Source: Owenia fusiformis
Taxonomy: Eukaryota > Annelida > Polychaeta > Sabellida > Oweniidae
Direction: 5' to 3'
NCBI GenBank assembly: GCA_903813345.2
Contig: CAIIXF020000011.1
Span: 25,102,166 to 25,166,165 of the forward strand
Length of the DNA stretch: 64,000 nt
Position numbers and translations under genes: made by a program. The first letter of the stretch is position 1; every line of letters begins with the position of its first letter. Below the pieces are notes generated by a model, which had not been told where the DNA came from, ran no database searches, and saw nothing but the letters and a program-made list of their open reading frames with translations. Shown piece by piece: positions 54,294 through 64,000 of the stretch.

Positions 54294-57200
54294 GTAACAC
54301 TATAACCAGAAATAGATCGTATTTCGAATTATAAATTGAAATATTATTCACTCATTTTCCAAATGTTAAATAATGAAGCAATGATAGACCAGAGGTTTGC
54401 AAATCATCAATTATGGCACTATTCTCAGTAAATATTGATGCAAATACGAATTGTGCACTTTGACGCAGTCACTAAGCTTACTGTAACCATAAATAGGTTG
54501 TATTTTAAATTATAAAATGAAATATTATACTTTAAAATGTAATTAAAGAATGGAGAAGAGATCGAGTTACTTTAATGTGGATTACTTAATAATCCTCCTG
54601 TGTATAATTTACCATAATTTCCTCAATTTGGAGAATAAAGTGTGTTTCAAAAATTCAGATGAAACTTTAGTAACCGCATGTTTAGAAATTGGTTTCGTCA
54701 AATACACCGGTTGGGCCATGGATACATCCCTATGTTTCTATTTTCCATAGGTTTGATTACTGTACCAGTAACAGCTACACCGATAACAACAACACCTGGC
54801 TCGAGTACACCAGCTGCACCAGGTACAACAACTCGACCAGTTACAATATGTTCTATGAATAAGAAGGAAGTTGATTGAAATAAATGAATAAATTGTAATC
54901 ACCCGCGATTCAAAACATTTAACTGTTTTAAATTGAATGCCTAAATATAGCTTTGACGTACGTAATAGTATTGCTAAATAGCGTTAATATGCGTAATAGT
55001 ATTGTTAAATAGCTTTGAAATGCGTAACACCATTATATGGGAAGTAAGGGCTATTCATTTAATGTTCCATTCATACACCACACTGGCCAAGTATTGCTCA
55101 GAGACGCACATTGAAGTTATCAATAACTCGCTAAATCACGTCCAGTGTTATTTGGTTGATCTCATCATGTGTGATGTTAGCCTTAAGCTTTCCTTGGGGA
55201 TCTTGAAATCAGAATGTTAAAGCATATACCATACTGTTACTGTTTTAACACTTTGTCAGCTTCTTCGGCACACACGTCATTCACTAAAATGGCCATGATG
55301 ATTTGACTTGAGAAACGCAGAGATATAAAAACTACTAATTTGGAACAAAACTTGCATCAATTCTTGATCATCTCAGAAAATTTGACACCTATCATCCCAA
55401 TAATGAGCGAGTTATTACACTTTAAGACATAAAAATGCAATGAAATGTGTAAATAGTAAAAACTAAATTTATCATTTTGCAGAAACCCCTTGCAATACTG
55501 GTTTTTCCATTCCCTGGAACGGTGGCTTCCAGTGCATTTGTCCGCCAAACAAACAAGGCAAAAACTGCAGTGAAGGTAGATATTTAAAAGAGTAGAAAAC
55601 CGAAATATTTTGTCTCTTGAAAACCTATAAACTTTCCACTAAATACAGATTTCGCCAATTACTACATTTATTTCCAGATGTATCTAATGCTGATGAATGC
55701 ACATGGCCTGGGAATGGTAAGTCATATAAAACATAATTAACCATAATATAACTCTAGAACAAATATGTATTTACATATAACAGCCTTACAGAAACCTATA
55801 GCCCTAATATCTATCATTTTAAAAATCGTTATGCAGATCTCAACGAATCGCAAGTTATATTTGTGCTGGAAAATCCAAAACGTTTGAAAAAATCTCCATA
55901 GGTGCAACAATTAGTGCAGAAGGGCCATTCAACGATCATGGACCAGTGTCAAAATGTATTTAAGTTTGGATATTATATCACAACTAACATCTATTTTTAT
56001 TATCTACAAAGAAACCCTCTTAAAATGTGGATTTCCCCTTTTTCAAGCTTTGAACTGAATTTGCACTTCTTAATGCTGAAATTGATAGTTTATCCATATA
56101 TTTTAAGAAAATAGGTATGTCAAAGAAGATGTTAAGCCAATGTTGCCTTGTTAGCTCAGAAAAAGTTAAAATTTTCCTATTTTCTCTCTACAGGCCTTGT
56201 TGCCCCTTTAAAAACCTCCTACCTCCGACTTAGATCAGATTATATAGTCTTACAAATTAGACTATGTATAGTATCAATTACAATTAAATGTTTTTTGATT
56301 TTGCTTTTGTAGAGAACGCATGTTCCTCATCACCTTGCCATGGGGAGGACGCTGTGTGCATCAACACATTTGGCGGGAAATATAAATGCTTATGTCCACC
56401 TGGGACAGACGGCGATCGTTGTGGTCAAGGTAATTATGAGCTCGACCCTAAAAGTGTAGTCATATTAACAATGTAAGTTAAAACGAACATAATTATATGT
56501 CTGACTTACATATTGAAATTTCACTATATATTCATATTTTATACTTATCCCATCGATCCTAATATACATAGGGAAATTAACACAAGATAATTTTGGTATG
56601 CCCCGTATCCGACTAATATGGCATGATATCCAATTTATCCGACGAATTCTAGTTTTTCATTGGTTTTGAATTTAGCGTAAAAATGGTTTGTTTGACAAGA
56701 CCAAGTATGATTTGCTAGTTGAAATGATTTAAATGTGTCCATGCAATTTGTTTGTATAAAACCAGACTTGAAGAATTTTTGACATTTCGAAATCAAGGTG
56801 AAAATAAATATACATATAAATGTTGTGAAGATTCCCCAAAGGATAATTATTGGCAAGACTTCCATTCCATAGCATAAATAGGATATCCTATGATTTTCTG
56901 GGCTATCATTTTAATTACTCATGCGCTAGCTCGTGGGGATCGGGCGATATCCACTCATGGATAAAAATGATATCCCTCAAAAATCATAGGATATCCTTTA
57001 TATGTATGTTGAAAAAATTTCAAATATTTATTTATTTCATCACTAGGGGAATACTGCTTTTTCTGTGCAAGTAAGAGATGGAGGAACGTCACATGTCCTG
57101 TGTTCGACGACAAGCCATTCTTGACTTCGATGACTGTGCAAGACGTGACACTCAAGACTCAGGTGTCAAGGTAAGACCAGATGTGTATTATAGGATCAGG

Positions 57201-59710
57201 TAACAGAGAGCTAGATGTATTGGAGAGAACTTATACGTGAACGTGTGTTGTTATATAACCCCAATGCAAGGTCTTACTCTCCCTTTCTCAATTGGTTATT
57301 CCAAGGATCTTATTGTAACTATTGTCTGAAATTATGTCTTACTCAATTTGACAGTAAACACTACGAGTGAGAGAAAGAGAGGGTATGAGAGAAGGATGGC
57401 AACACATGGATGATACACTTTGTTCGCTATTCATTCCAGGACACAATGCACGAAAAACGACAAATGGGACTTCGATTACAGCACAGGGACCATGTGGGTA
57501 GCCAAAGGTTGTAGAGGAGAGTTTTGTGTGCACTTTCAAGATTCAACAACGACAACAACGATGCCTTCTACTACAACAACAACGATGCCTTCTACTACCA
57601 CTACAACGATGCCTTCTACTACTACAACAACGATGCCTTCTACTACCACCACAACGATGCCTTCTACTACAACAACAACGATTCCTTCTACTACTACCAC
57701 AACGATGCCTTCTACTACCACCACAACGATGCCTTCTACTACTACCACAACGATGCCTTCTACTACTACAACGATGCCTTCTACTACAACAACAACGATG
57801 CCTTCTACTACCACCACAACGATGCCTTCTACTACTACAACAACGATGCCTTCTACTACAACAACAACGATGCCTTCTACTACTACAACAACGATGCCTT
57901 CTACTACTACAACGATGCCTTCTACTACAACAACAACGATGCCTTCTACTACCACCACACCGATGCCTTCTACTACTACAACAACGATGCCTTCTACTAC
58001 TACCACAACGATGCCTTCTACAACAACAGCTTCTTCAGGTATGCCAAATACACTATCCATTACTTGTATCATTTTAATTTTCCATTCTCTGAATTTCTAT
58101 CTAATCTTAATAATTTTGGCTATCACATTTTGACAAATATATCAAAGGTCATTAGTCTTCCTTTTTAAACAACCTAGAACTGCACCCTTTCCAATTTTTA
58201 AAATTACAAGCCATCATGTTAACAATCTGTTACCACAATCAAAATGAAATATAGAGCAACTTGATCAGAATATGCTGAGAAAAAATTGGAATGGTCAAAA
58301 GGGAGTTACAAAATATATTATAGATTAGTTTATGTGGATACCTCTTGATATTCTTCATTGGGAGTTGTACTTTTTGTTCATTTATCTTTGTACCAACTAC
58401 TAGATTCAGACTCGTGTGTATTAAAGGTGTTAGTTGTATGATGTAGATTTGCATTTTCATTGATGTAGTAAAACATATGAAAACATGAAACTAACTCACT
58501 GGTATTAGGAGAAGGTAACAGCCGTTGCCTTTATTTTCAAAATGGCAGATAATAAGTTCTGATTTCCATAGTTTTAGTTCTCCTCGAATTAAATTACGTA
58601 GGCATGGTCATTCTGCATTGAAAATTTCCATATCTAGCGTGTATAATATAGAACTTTCACACAATCTTATGAATGGTTACTATATATATGGACAACACAA
58701 TCAAATGATATGTATTACAACCCTTTGAGTACAGTAACCTGAATTACATAATGCAATCATGTGTACTGGCCTGTATTGGAATCTGAATTAGGATATAAAA
58801 CACCTCACTAATTATAAACTCCCATAATGTTACCATATCATTCAAAATCATCTTGTAGAAGATTTCCTTTTACAAGGTTGGTGTGGTATATAGAAATGTC
58901 AAAGCCAAATGCACAGCAAAGTCACCAGATTTAATTCAATGAAAACTAAAAATATCGAAATTGATATTTACTCTCCGCCATTTTGAAAGAGAATGACTGT
59001 TACTTCTCCTTATGCTGCATATATGCAAATCAGTGTGCCTGATTACCTTTTACTGAATATGCATTTTGTATAAACAGTATTGGGAATTTTTCTATGTACA
59101 TTCAGATCCATTTCTGACTGCGTGTCTGGAAGGACACAATCAGGTGAGAGCCCTCCACATAGACACCCCTTCGATGACTTGGAGCACAGAAGCTGCAACA
59201 ACAGCACAGGCCTGGGCAGATGATGTGGCAGCTAGAAAGAGATTCGGATCCAGTGACCCAAGTAACCCAGCATTCAGAACAGGTGGGGAGAACTTGTACC
59301 TGAGTTACGTAACCAGAGGCCTACTACCACCTCCTCCAGCTCAGTGTGCAAGTGCGGTAAAAGCTTGGTAAAGAGAGTTTGTATAAAATATATATTTGCC
59401 TTTAAGTGGTCCGATTGGTTGTCTGTTGAACTTGTCTTAAGTAACTTTAGTTATGAAAGCATACATGAAATCAATAATAGCTAGATACTTTGATCATTTA
59501 TTTTATCCAATATATTGTTACTATTCAGTTACTATATAATTGTGATAGCCGATTCAAAGTATAAGAATCATATCATATAAGTACTTACCCTAAAGGGGTT
59601 AAAATAGTTCTGTATCATTTGTTGGCAATTACCATTTTAGGTATGATCAGATATCGGACTATGATTATGCTAACCCGGGGTTCAATGATACAACGAAAAG
59701 CTTTACTCAG
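54245..59710 (+). CDS. Secreted EGF/DUF3011-like/mucin/CAP-domain protein, nine exons, 3' end beyond window
   Basis: Exons: 54245-54293, 54751-54822, 55483-55575, 55678-55716, 56313-56429, 57047-57170, 57440-58038, 59106-59367, 59641-59710 (1425 bp, 475 codons so far). All junctions are GT/AG and all phases agree (1,1,1,1,1,2,1,2,0). Order: signal peptide (1-17), Thr/Pro segment, partial EGF (4 Cys), short linker, full EGF (6 Cys), a DUF3011-like domain with W-V-A-K-G-C-R-G near its end, about 20 T-T-T-T-T-M-P-S repeats (an O-glycosylation-type stalk), then a CAP/SCP domain (H-N-Q-V-R, G-G-E-N-L-Y, W-Y-D-Q-I, F-T-Q). CAP proteins are secreted and include CRISP, GLIPR and venom allergen types. 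The role here is unknown. The CAP C-terminal exons were not found to 64000. Confidence 0.85.
54751..54822 (+). CDS. Exon 2: Thr/Pro-rich segment
   Basis: Acceptor TTCCATAG. It encodes V-T-A-T-P-I-T-T-T-P-G-S-S and similar. Donor ACCAG/GTACAA at 54823 keeps phase 1. If unspliced, the frame runs on to a TGA at 54876-54878, giving a short secreted product of about 58 residues. Confidence 0.65.
55483..55575 (+). CDS. Exon 3: partial EGF module
   Basis: Acceptor TTTTGCAG, donor GAAG/GTAGAT, phase 1 both sides. Four Cys, ending C-I-C-P-P-N-K-Q-G-K-N-C, the second half of an EGF fold; the first two Cys may come from an unseen exon or be lost. Confidence 0.8.
55678..55716 (+). CDS. Exon 4: 39-bp small exon
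   Basis: Acceptor TTTCCAG, donor AATG/GTAAGT (perfect consensus), phase 1 both sides; 13 codons with one Cys (A-D-E-C-T-W-P-G-N). Could be skipped without changing frame. Confidence 0.65.
55900..56208. mobile_element. MITE in intron 4, uninterrupted copy
   Basis: About 310 bp and collinear with 49973-50717 apart from that copy's inner insertion (GTGCAACAATTAGTGCA, TTTTTATTATCTACAAAGAA, CTTGTTGCCCCTTTA). Confidence 0.75.
56313..56429 (+). CDS. Exon 5: EGF module
   Basis: Acceptor TTTTGTAG, donor CAAG/GTAATT, phase 1 both sides. Six Cys in EGF spacing with C-L-C-P-P-G-T-D-G-D-R-C at the end. Confidence 0.9.
56873..57000. repeat. Hairpin in intron 5
   Basis: AATAGGATATCCTATGATTTT at about 56876 pairs with AAATCATAGGATATCC near 56980; arms about 35 bp with a 55-bp loop, ending 47 bp before exon 6. 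Confidence 0.65.
57047..57170 (+). CDS. Exon 6: DUF3011-like domain, first part
   Basis: Acceptor CACTAG at 57045-57046, phase 1; donor TCAAG/GTAAGA, phase 2. The chosen frame is open and gives W-R-N-V-T-C-P and a V-S-R-T-Q-C junction into exon 7. One alternative frame has a stop; the other gives no recognisable domain. Confidence 0.75.
57440..58038 (+). CDS. Exon 7: end of DUF3011-like domain and mucin-type repeat
   Basis: Acceptor TTCCAG, phase 2. C-T-K-N-D-K-W-D-F-D then T-M-W-V-A-K-G-C-R-G-E-F-C-V, then about 20 copies of T-T-T-T-T-M-P-S, some shortened by one Thr. Donor TTCAG/GTATGC at 58039, phase 1. Without splicing, the frame continues 31 codons through a hydrophobic segment to a stop at 58131-58133. 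Confidence 0.85.
57541..58029 (+). repeat. 24-bp coding minisatellite
   Basis: Unit ACAACAACGATGCCTTCTAC plus TACT/CACC variants, about 20 copies of 24 or 21 bp, always in multiples of three. Long open frames in the other phases and on the other strand here are products of this periodicity. Confidence 0.95.
58039..59105. other. Intron 7, nothing recognised
   Basis: AT-rich, no gene or clear repeat seen apart from the short read-through coding tail at its start. Confidence 0.5.
59106..59367 (+). CDS. Exon 8: CAP/SCP domain, N-terminal half
   Basis: Acceptor ATTCAG, phase 1; donor CTTG/GTAAAG, phase 2. F-L-T-A-C-L-E-G-H-N-Q-V-R-A-L-H opens the CAP fold with its conserved His; then A-Q-A-W-A-D-D and G-E-N-L-Y. 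Confidence 0.9.
59641..59710 (+). CDS. Exon 9: CAP domain, W-Y-x-x-I segment
   Basis: Acceptor ATTTTAG, donor CTCAG/GTTTGT, phase 0. It encodes (W)-Y-D-Q-I-S-D-Y-D-Y and F-T-Q. The following V-V-W type exon of the family is not in the window. Confidence 0.85.
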
Positions 59711-59858
59711 GTTTGTAGCATTACTCTATATGGGCATTTACGAGAACTGAAATATTGCTTTTTAATTCTTAAAAACCGTTAATGATTCCGAAAATGTTCA
59801 TTGATTATATTAAACTGTTTATTGTTCATTGAAAAATTCCTCGAGACTATATAAGTTA

Positions 59859-59990
59859 TTGAATGATTTGGAGTGCATTATAGGATATATTCTGCTCGAG
59901 AAATTCTGTATTGGAACGAGACAAAGTCGAGAGCCAATACAGAATGTCGAGACAGAATATATCTTGCATCGCACTTCAAATCATTTAATG
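59859..59990. repeat. Inverted repeat at the edge of the tandem array
   Basis: AATGATTTGGAGTGCATTAT...GATATATTCTG at 59860-59897 pairs with 59948-59990 (CAGAATATATCTTGCATCGC, CACTTCAAATCATT), about 40-bp arms. Confidence 0.7.
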
Positions 59991-61700
59991 ACGTTTTTAT
60001 TATGTGATCTTAGGCAAACACATTTTACTCAGGAGATAACCCCTAAGAATTATTCTGTACTCTCTAAATTGCTACTGAGATTGTCCCCGCTTCCGTACCA
60101 ATATTTTCTGTATTGCTATGGAGATGATAAATGGGGACAATTTCTGTAGCAATACAGATATTGTACAGCACAAGAACCGATCAATCAGAAGGCTCCATTT
60201 TACAGATCATACAATAATAACCTTTATCAATAACTTTTGTTTATAGATTTAAAGTTGTACTAAAACCATTGTCAAAATGTCGTATTAGCTTGTACTTAAC
60301 ACAAATATTTATCTCTTTAGTTATTTTGACTATTATTTCCCCACAAAACACAATTGATTAAGACAAAACTGTCAACCTCTGAATTGTTATTTTCACAGAC
60401 TTTTTTTAAGTCATGTGACTATGCCGTACCATGTGCCAAGTTATCAAGGATGGTTGGCTGCTGGAGTGCAATATTGATATTTTTGGCATATATGGACGTT
60501 TCGTGATTTCAGAATTTGATGACTGAACCAAAGTAGAAATATGCATTAGTTTCACATTCGTACGCATTCCAATAACAAAATAAATATTTTTAATCGATTG
60601 CACTTTACAAAAAATAATTCTTGTGTAAAATTATCCCTTGCAAATACAGCTCGATGGATTCCGAATGTGGTATTATTAGTCTTCACAAAATTGATATACG
60701 GGGGGTCCAAAAGTTTTGAACGCCCTGCTATTTTTAATGAACGTGAAACTTTCAAATAATAAAGAACAACTTATATGTTTCACCGAAAAATAATTTATTT
60801 TGGGTACTTTTTTAAATAGCTTTGAAAAAGTAGATCCAGCCAATCGGAATAAATGAATATAATTATTTCTAAATCATACCCATGTCTACAATGAGTAAAA
60901 CAGTTTAGTGTAACTTTAAAAAACCAAAAGTTGTAAATCATTTATCATAATGACATCACAATAGGAGTATTTACTTATATTAGTGACTTCAATATTTATA
61001 AACCTTTGTCTGATATGAGACATATACATGACAACATACCGTATGTACTGAGGAAACGCTTTTCTTTCGACTCATTCATCATTGATCAGGATAAAAAGTT
61101 GTTTCACCTCTCCCGAGACTAGCATAAAAGATGTTAGTCTCAGAGCTCTTATACAGTATTTTGTGTCTATAACCACTGATACCCCAGAATCAAATGCATA
61201 ACACAGTTTAGTCTAATTGTAATTATGGAAGATATCAATTTCACGGAGACCATGTCGTAAAACAAACTGTTTCTCATTTGAAATCCGCTATTGTGATGTC
61301 ACAATAACACTTTAAAATTTAATATATGGAATCATTTAGGCATTATTGTTCAAGATTGATAAAAATTGGTCATTTCCACACAATTGCTATTAATAAAATA
61401 TATATATTTGGATCACTGGCTGGAAATGCCCATTCCTATACGTATTTCAATCTTATTAAGGATACCTATTGCTCAACGCCCGTTTCCATGGCAACGGTAC
61501 CTGTCTTAACACTAATCCTACGTATATTAAACATCATAGACAGTTGTCAAAGCTTTGCATTGATATCAACTTTTTTCATAGGGTCAAAATACTACTTAAG
61601 TTAAGAAATCAATAAGAATGTATACAATGGTAGAAATTCGCCAATATTGTGTCATTTACGATTATGCCGAACTGCTGATAATTTCTGTAACTCAGGCAAC
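59943..61700. repeat. Tandem unit 1 (1758 bp)
   Basis: Starts AATGTCGAGACAGAATATAT. It contains a mariner-like end (GGGGGTCCAAAAGTTTTGAA near 60700) with no partner end seen. Non-coding; short open frames recur in each unit. Confidence 0.9.
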
Positions 61701-63454
61701 AATGTCGAGACAGAATATATCTTGTATCGCACTTCAAATCATTTAATGACGTTTTTATTATGTGATCTTAGGCAAACACATTTACTCAGGAGATAACCCC
61801 TAAGAATTATTCTGTACTCTCTAAATTGCTACTGAGATTGTCCCCGCTTCCGTACCAATATTTTCTGTATTGCTATGGAGATGATAAATGGGGACAATTT
61901 CTGTAGCAATACAGATATTGTACAGCACAAGAACCGATCAATCAGAGGGCTCCATTTTACAGATCATACAATAATAACCTTTATCAATAACTTTTGTTTA
62001 TAGATTTAAAGTTGTACTAAAACCATTGTCAAAAAGTCGTATTAGCTTGTACTTAACACAAATATTTATCTCTTTAGTTATTTTGACTATTATTTCCCCA
62101 CAAAACACAATTGATTAAGACAAAACTGTCAACCTCTGAATTGTTATTTTCACAGACTTTTTTTAAGTCATGTGACTATGCCGTACCATGTGCCAAGTTA
62201 TCAAGGATGGTTGGCTGCTGGAGTGCAATATTGATATTTTTGGCATATATGGACGTTTCGTGATTTCAGAATTTGATGACTGAACCAAAGTAGAAATATG
62301 CATTAGTTTCACATTCGTACGCATTCCAATAACAAAATAAATATTTTTAATCGATTGCACTTTACAAAAAATAATTCTTGTGTAAAATTATCCCTTGCAA
62401 ATACAGCTCGATGGATTCCGAATGTGGTATAATTAGTCTTCACAAAATTGATATACGGGGGGTCCAAAAGTTTTGAACGCCCTGCTATTTTTAATGAACG
62501 TGAAACTTTCAAATAATAAAGAACAACTTATATGTTTCACCGAAAAATAATTTATTTTGGGTACTTTTTTAAATAGCTTTGAAAAAGTAGATCCAGCCAA
62601 TCGGAATAAATGAATATAATTATTTCTAAATCATACCCATGTCTACAATGAGTAAAACAGTTTAGTGTAACTTTAAAAAACCAAAAGTTGTAAATCATTT
62701 ATCATAATGACATCACAATAGGAGTATTTACTTATATTAATGACTTCAATATTTATAAACCTTTGTCTGATATGAGACATATACATGACAACATACCGTA
62801 TGTACTGAGGAAACGCTTTTCTTTCGACTCATTCATCATTGATCAGGATAAAAAGTTGTTTCACCTCTCCCGAGACTAGCATAAAAGATGTTAGTCTCAG
62901 AGCTCTTATACAGTATTTTGTGTCTATAACCACTGATACCCCAGAATCAAATGCATAACACAGTTTAGTCTAATTGTAATTATGGAAGATATCAATTTCA
63001 CGGAGACCATGTAAAACAAACTGTTTCTCATTTGAAATCCGCTATTGTGATGTCACAATAACACTTTAAAATTTAATATATGGAATCATTTAGGCATTAT
63101 TGTTCAAGATTGATAAAAATTGGTCATTTCCACACAATTGCTATTAATAAAATATATATATTTGGATCACTGGCTGGAAATGCCCATTCCTATACGTATT
63201 TCAATCTTATTAAGGATACCTATTGCTCAACGCCCGTTTCCATGGCAACGGTACCTGTCTTAACACTAATCCTACGTATATTAAACATCATAGACAGTTG
63301 TCAAAGCTTTGCATTGATATCAACTTTTTTCATAGGGTCAAAATACTACTTAAGTTAAGAAATCAATAAGAATGTATACAATGGTAGAAATTCGCCAATA
63401 TTGTGTCATTTACGATTATGCCGAACTGCTGATAATTTCTGTAACTCAGGCCAC
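61701..63454. repeat. Tandem unit 2 (1754 bp)
   Basis: Near-identical to unit 1, with only scattered single-base and few-base differences (such as CATGTCGTAAAAC against CATGTAAAAC). Confidence 0.9.
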
Positions 63455-64000
63455 AATGTCGAGACAGAATATATCTTGTATCGCACTTCAAATCATTTAA
63501 TGACGTTTTTATTATGTGATCTTAGGCAAACACATTTACTCAGGAGATAACCCCTAAGAATTATTCTGTACTCTCTAAATTGCTACTGAGATTGTCCCCG
63601 CTTCCGTACCAATATTTTCTGTATTGCTATGGAGATGATAAATGGGGACAATTTCTGTAGCAATACAGATATTGTACAGCACAAGAACCGATCAATCAGA
63701 GGGCTCCATTTTACAGATCATACAATAATAACCTTTATCAATAACTTTTGTTTATAGATTTAAAGTTGTACTAAAACCATTGTCAAAAAGTCGTATTAGC
63801 TTGTACTTAACACAAATATTTATCTCTTTAGTTATTTTGACTATTATTTCCCCACAAAACACAATTGATTAAGACAAAACTGTCAACCTCTGAATTGTTA
63901 TTTTCACAGACTTTTTTTAAGTCATGTGACTATGCCGTACCATGTGCCAAGTTATCAAGGATGGTTGGCTGCTGGAGTGCAATATTGATATTTTTGCCAT
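63455..64000. repeat. Tandem unit 3, cut by the window edge
   Basis: First 546 bp of another unit, almost identical to unit 2. The array continues beyond the window. Confidence 0.9.

Noticed and set aside
57060-57170. Exon 6 read in another phase (R-H-M-S-C-V-R-R)
   Set aside because: It gives no domain match and breaks the phase with exon 7; the chosen phase gives a continuous DUF3011-like domain.
57524-58168. Long open frames in other phases and on the reverse strand over the Thr-rich repeat
   Set aside because: A 24-bp period free of stops opens several frames at once; only the phase continuous with the DUF3011-like domain and the splice sites is supported.
60406-63358. Several 65-92-residue frames after the CAP exons
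   Set aside because: Each recurs at the same place in every 1.75-kb tandem unit and shows no domain; none continues the CAP fold.

Overview
The window is AT-rich animal DNA: spliced genes with GT/AG introns, LINEs, many short inverted-repeat elements and tandem repeats. A temptin domain joined to a copper monooxygenase, and a CAP/EGF/mucin secreted protein, suggest a marine invertebrate, probably a mollusc or another lophotrochozoan. The species cannot be named from the sequence. No rRNA, tRNA or CRISPR array was recognised.

Layout. 1-1692 holds no recognised gene. 1699-9821 is a complete-ended Polinton-like fossil with a 6-bp target duplication, long inverted repeats, a packaging-type ATPase gene, a small basic-protein gene and a large tandem-repeat block. 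11056-35963 (+) is a host gene seen as seven exons whose phases all agree: temptin domain, cysteine-rich linker, then both halves of a copper type II ascorbate-dependent monooxygenase. Its two big introns hold three LINE copies, a mariner-like element, several MITEs, a TIR element with a cysteine-rich gene fragment, and satellites. 36000-46283 is intergenic, with MITEs and local duplications. 46284-53516 is a 7.2-kb TIR element with a decayed gene and two further elements nested inside it. 54245 to beyond 59710 (+) is a second host gene, nine exons with consistent phases: signal peptide, Thr/Pro segment, EGF modules, DUF3011-like domain, Thr-rich mucin repeat and CAP domain. Its last exons lie past the right edge. 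59943-64000 is a tandem array of a 1.75-kb unit in that gene's intron.

The two host genes are separate secreted-type proteins, and nothing here links them functionally. The most unusual parts are the stripped-down Polinton-like element and the two TIR elements (27063-28518 and 46284-53516), which carry pieces of what appears to be one little-described invertebrate gene family. All family assignments come from reading motifs by eye; no database search was possible.
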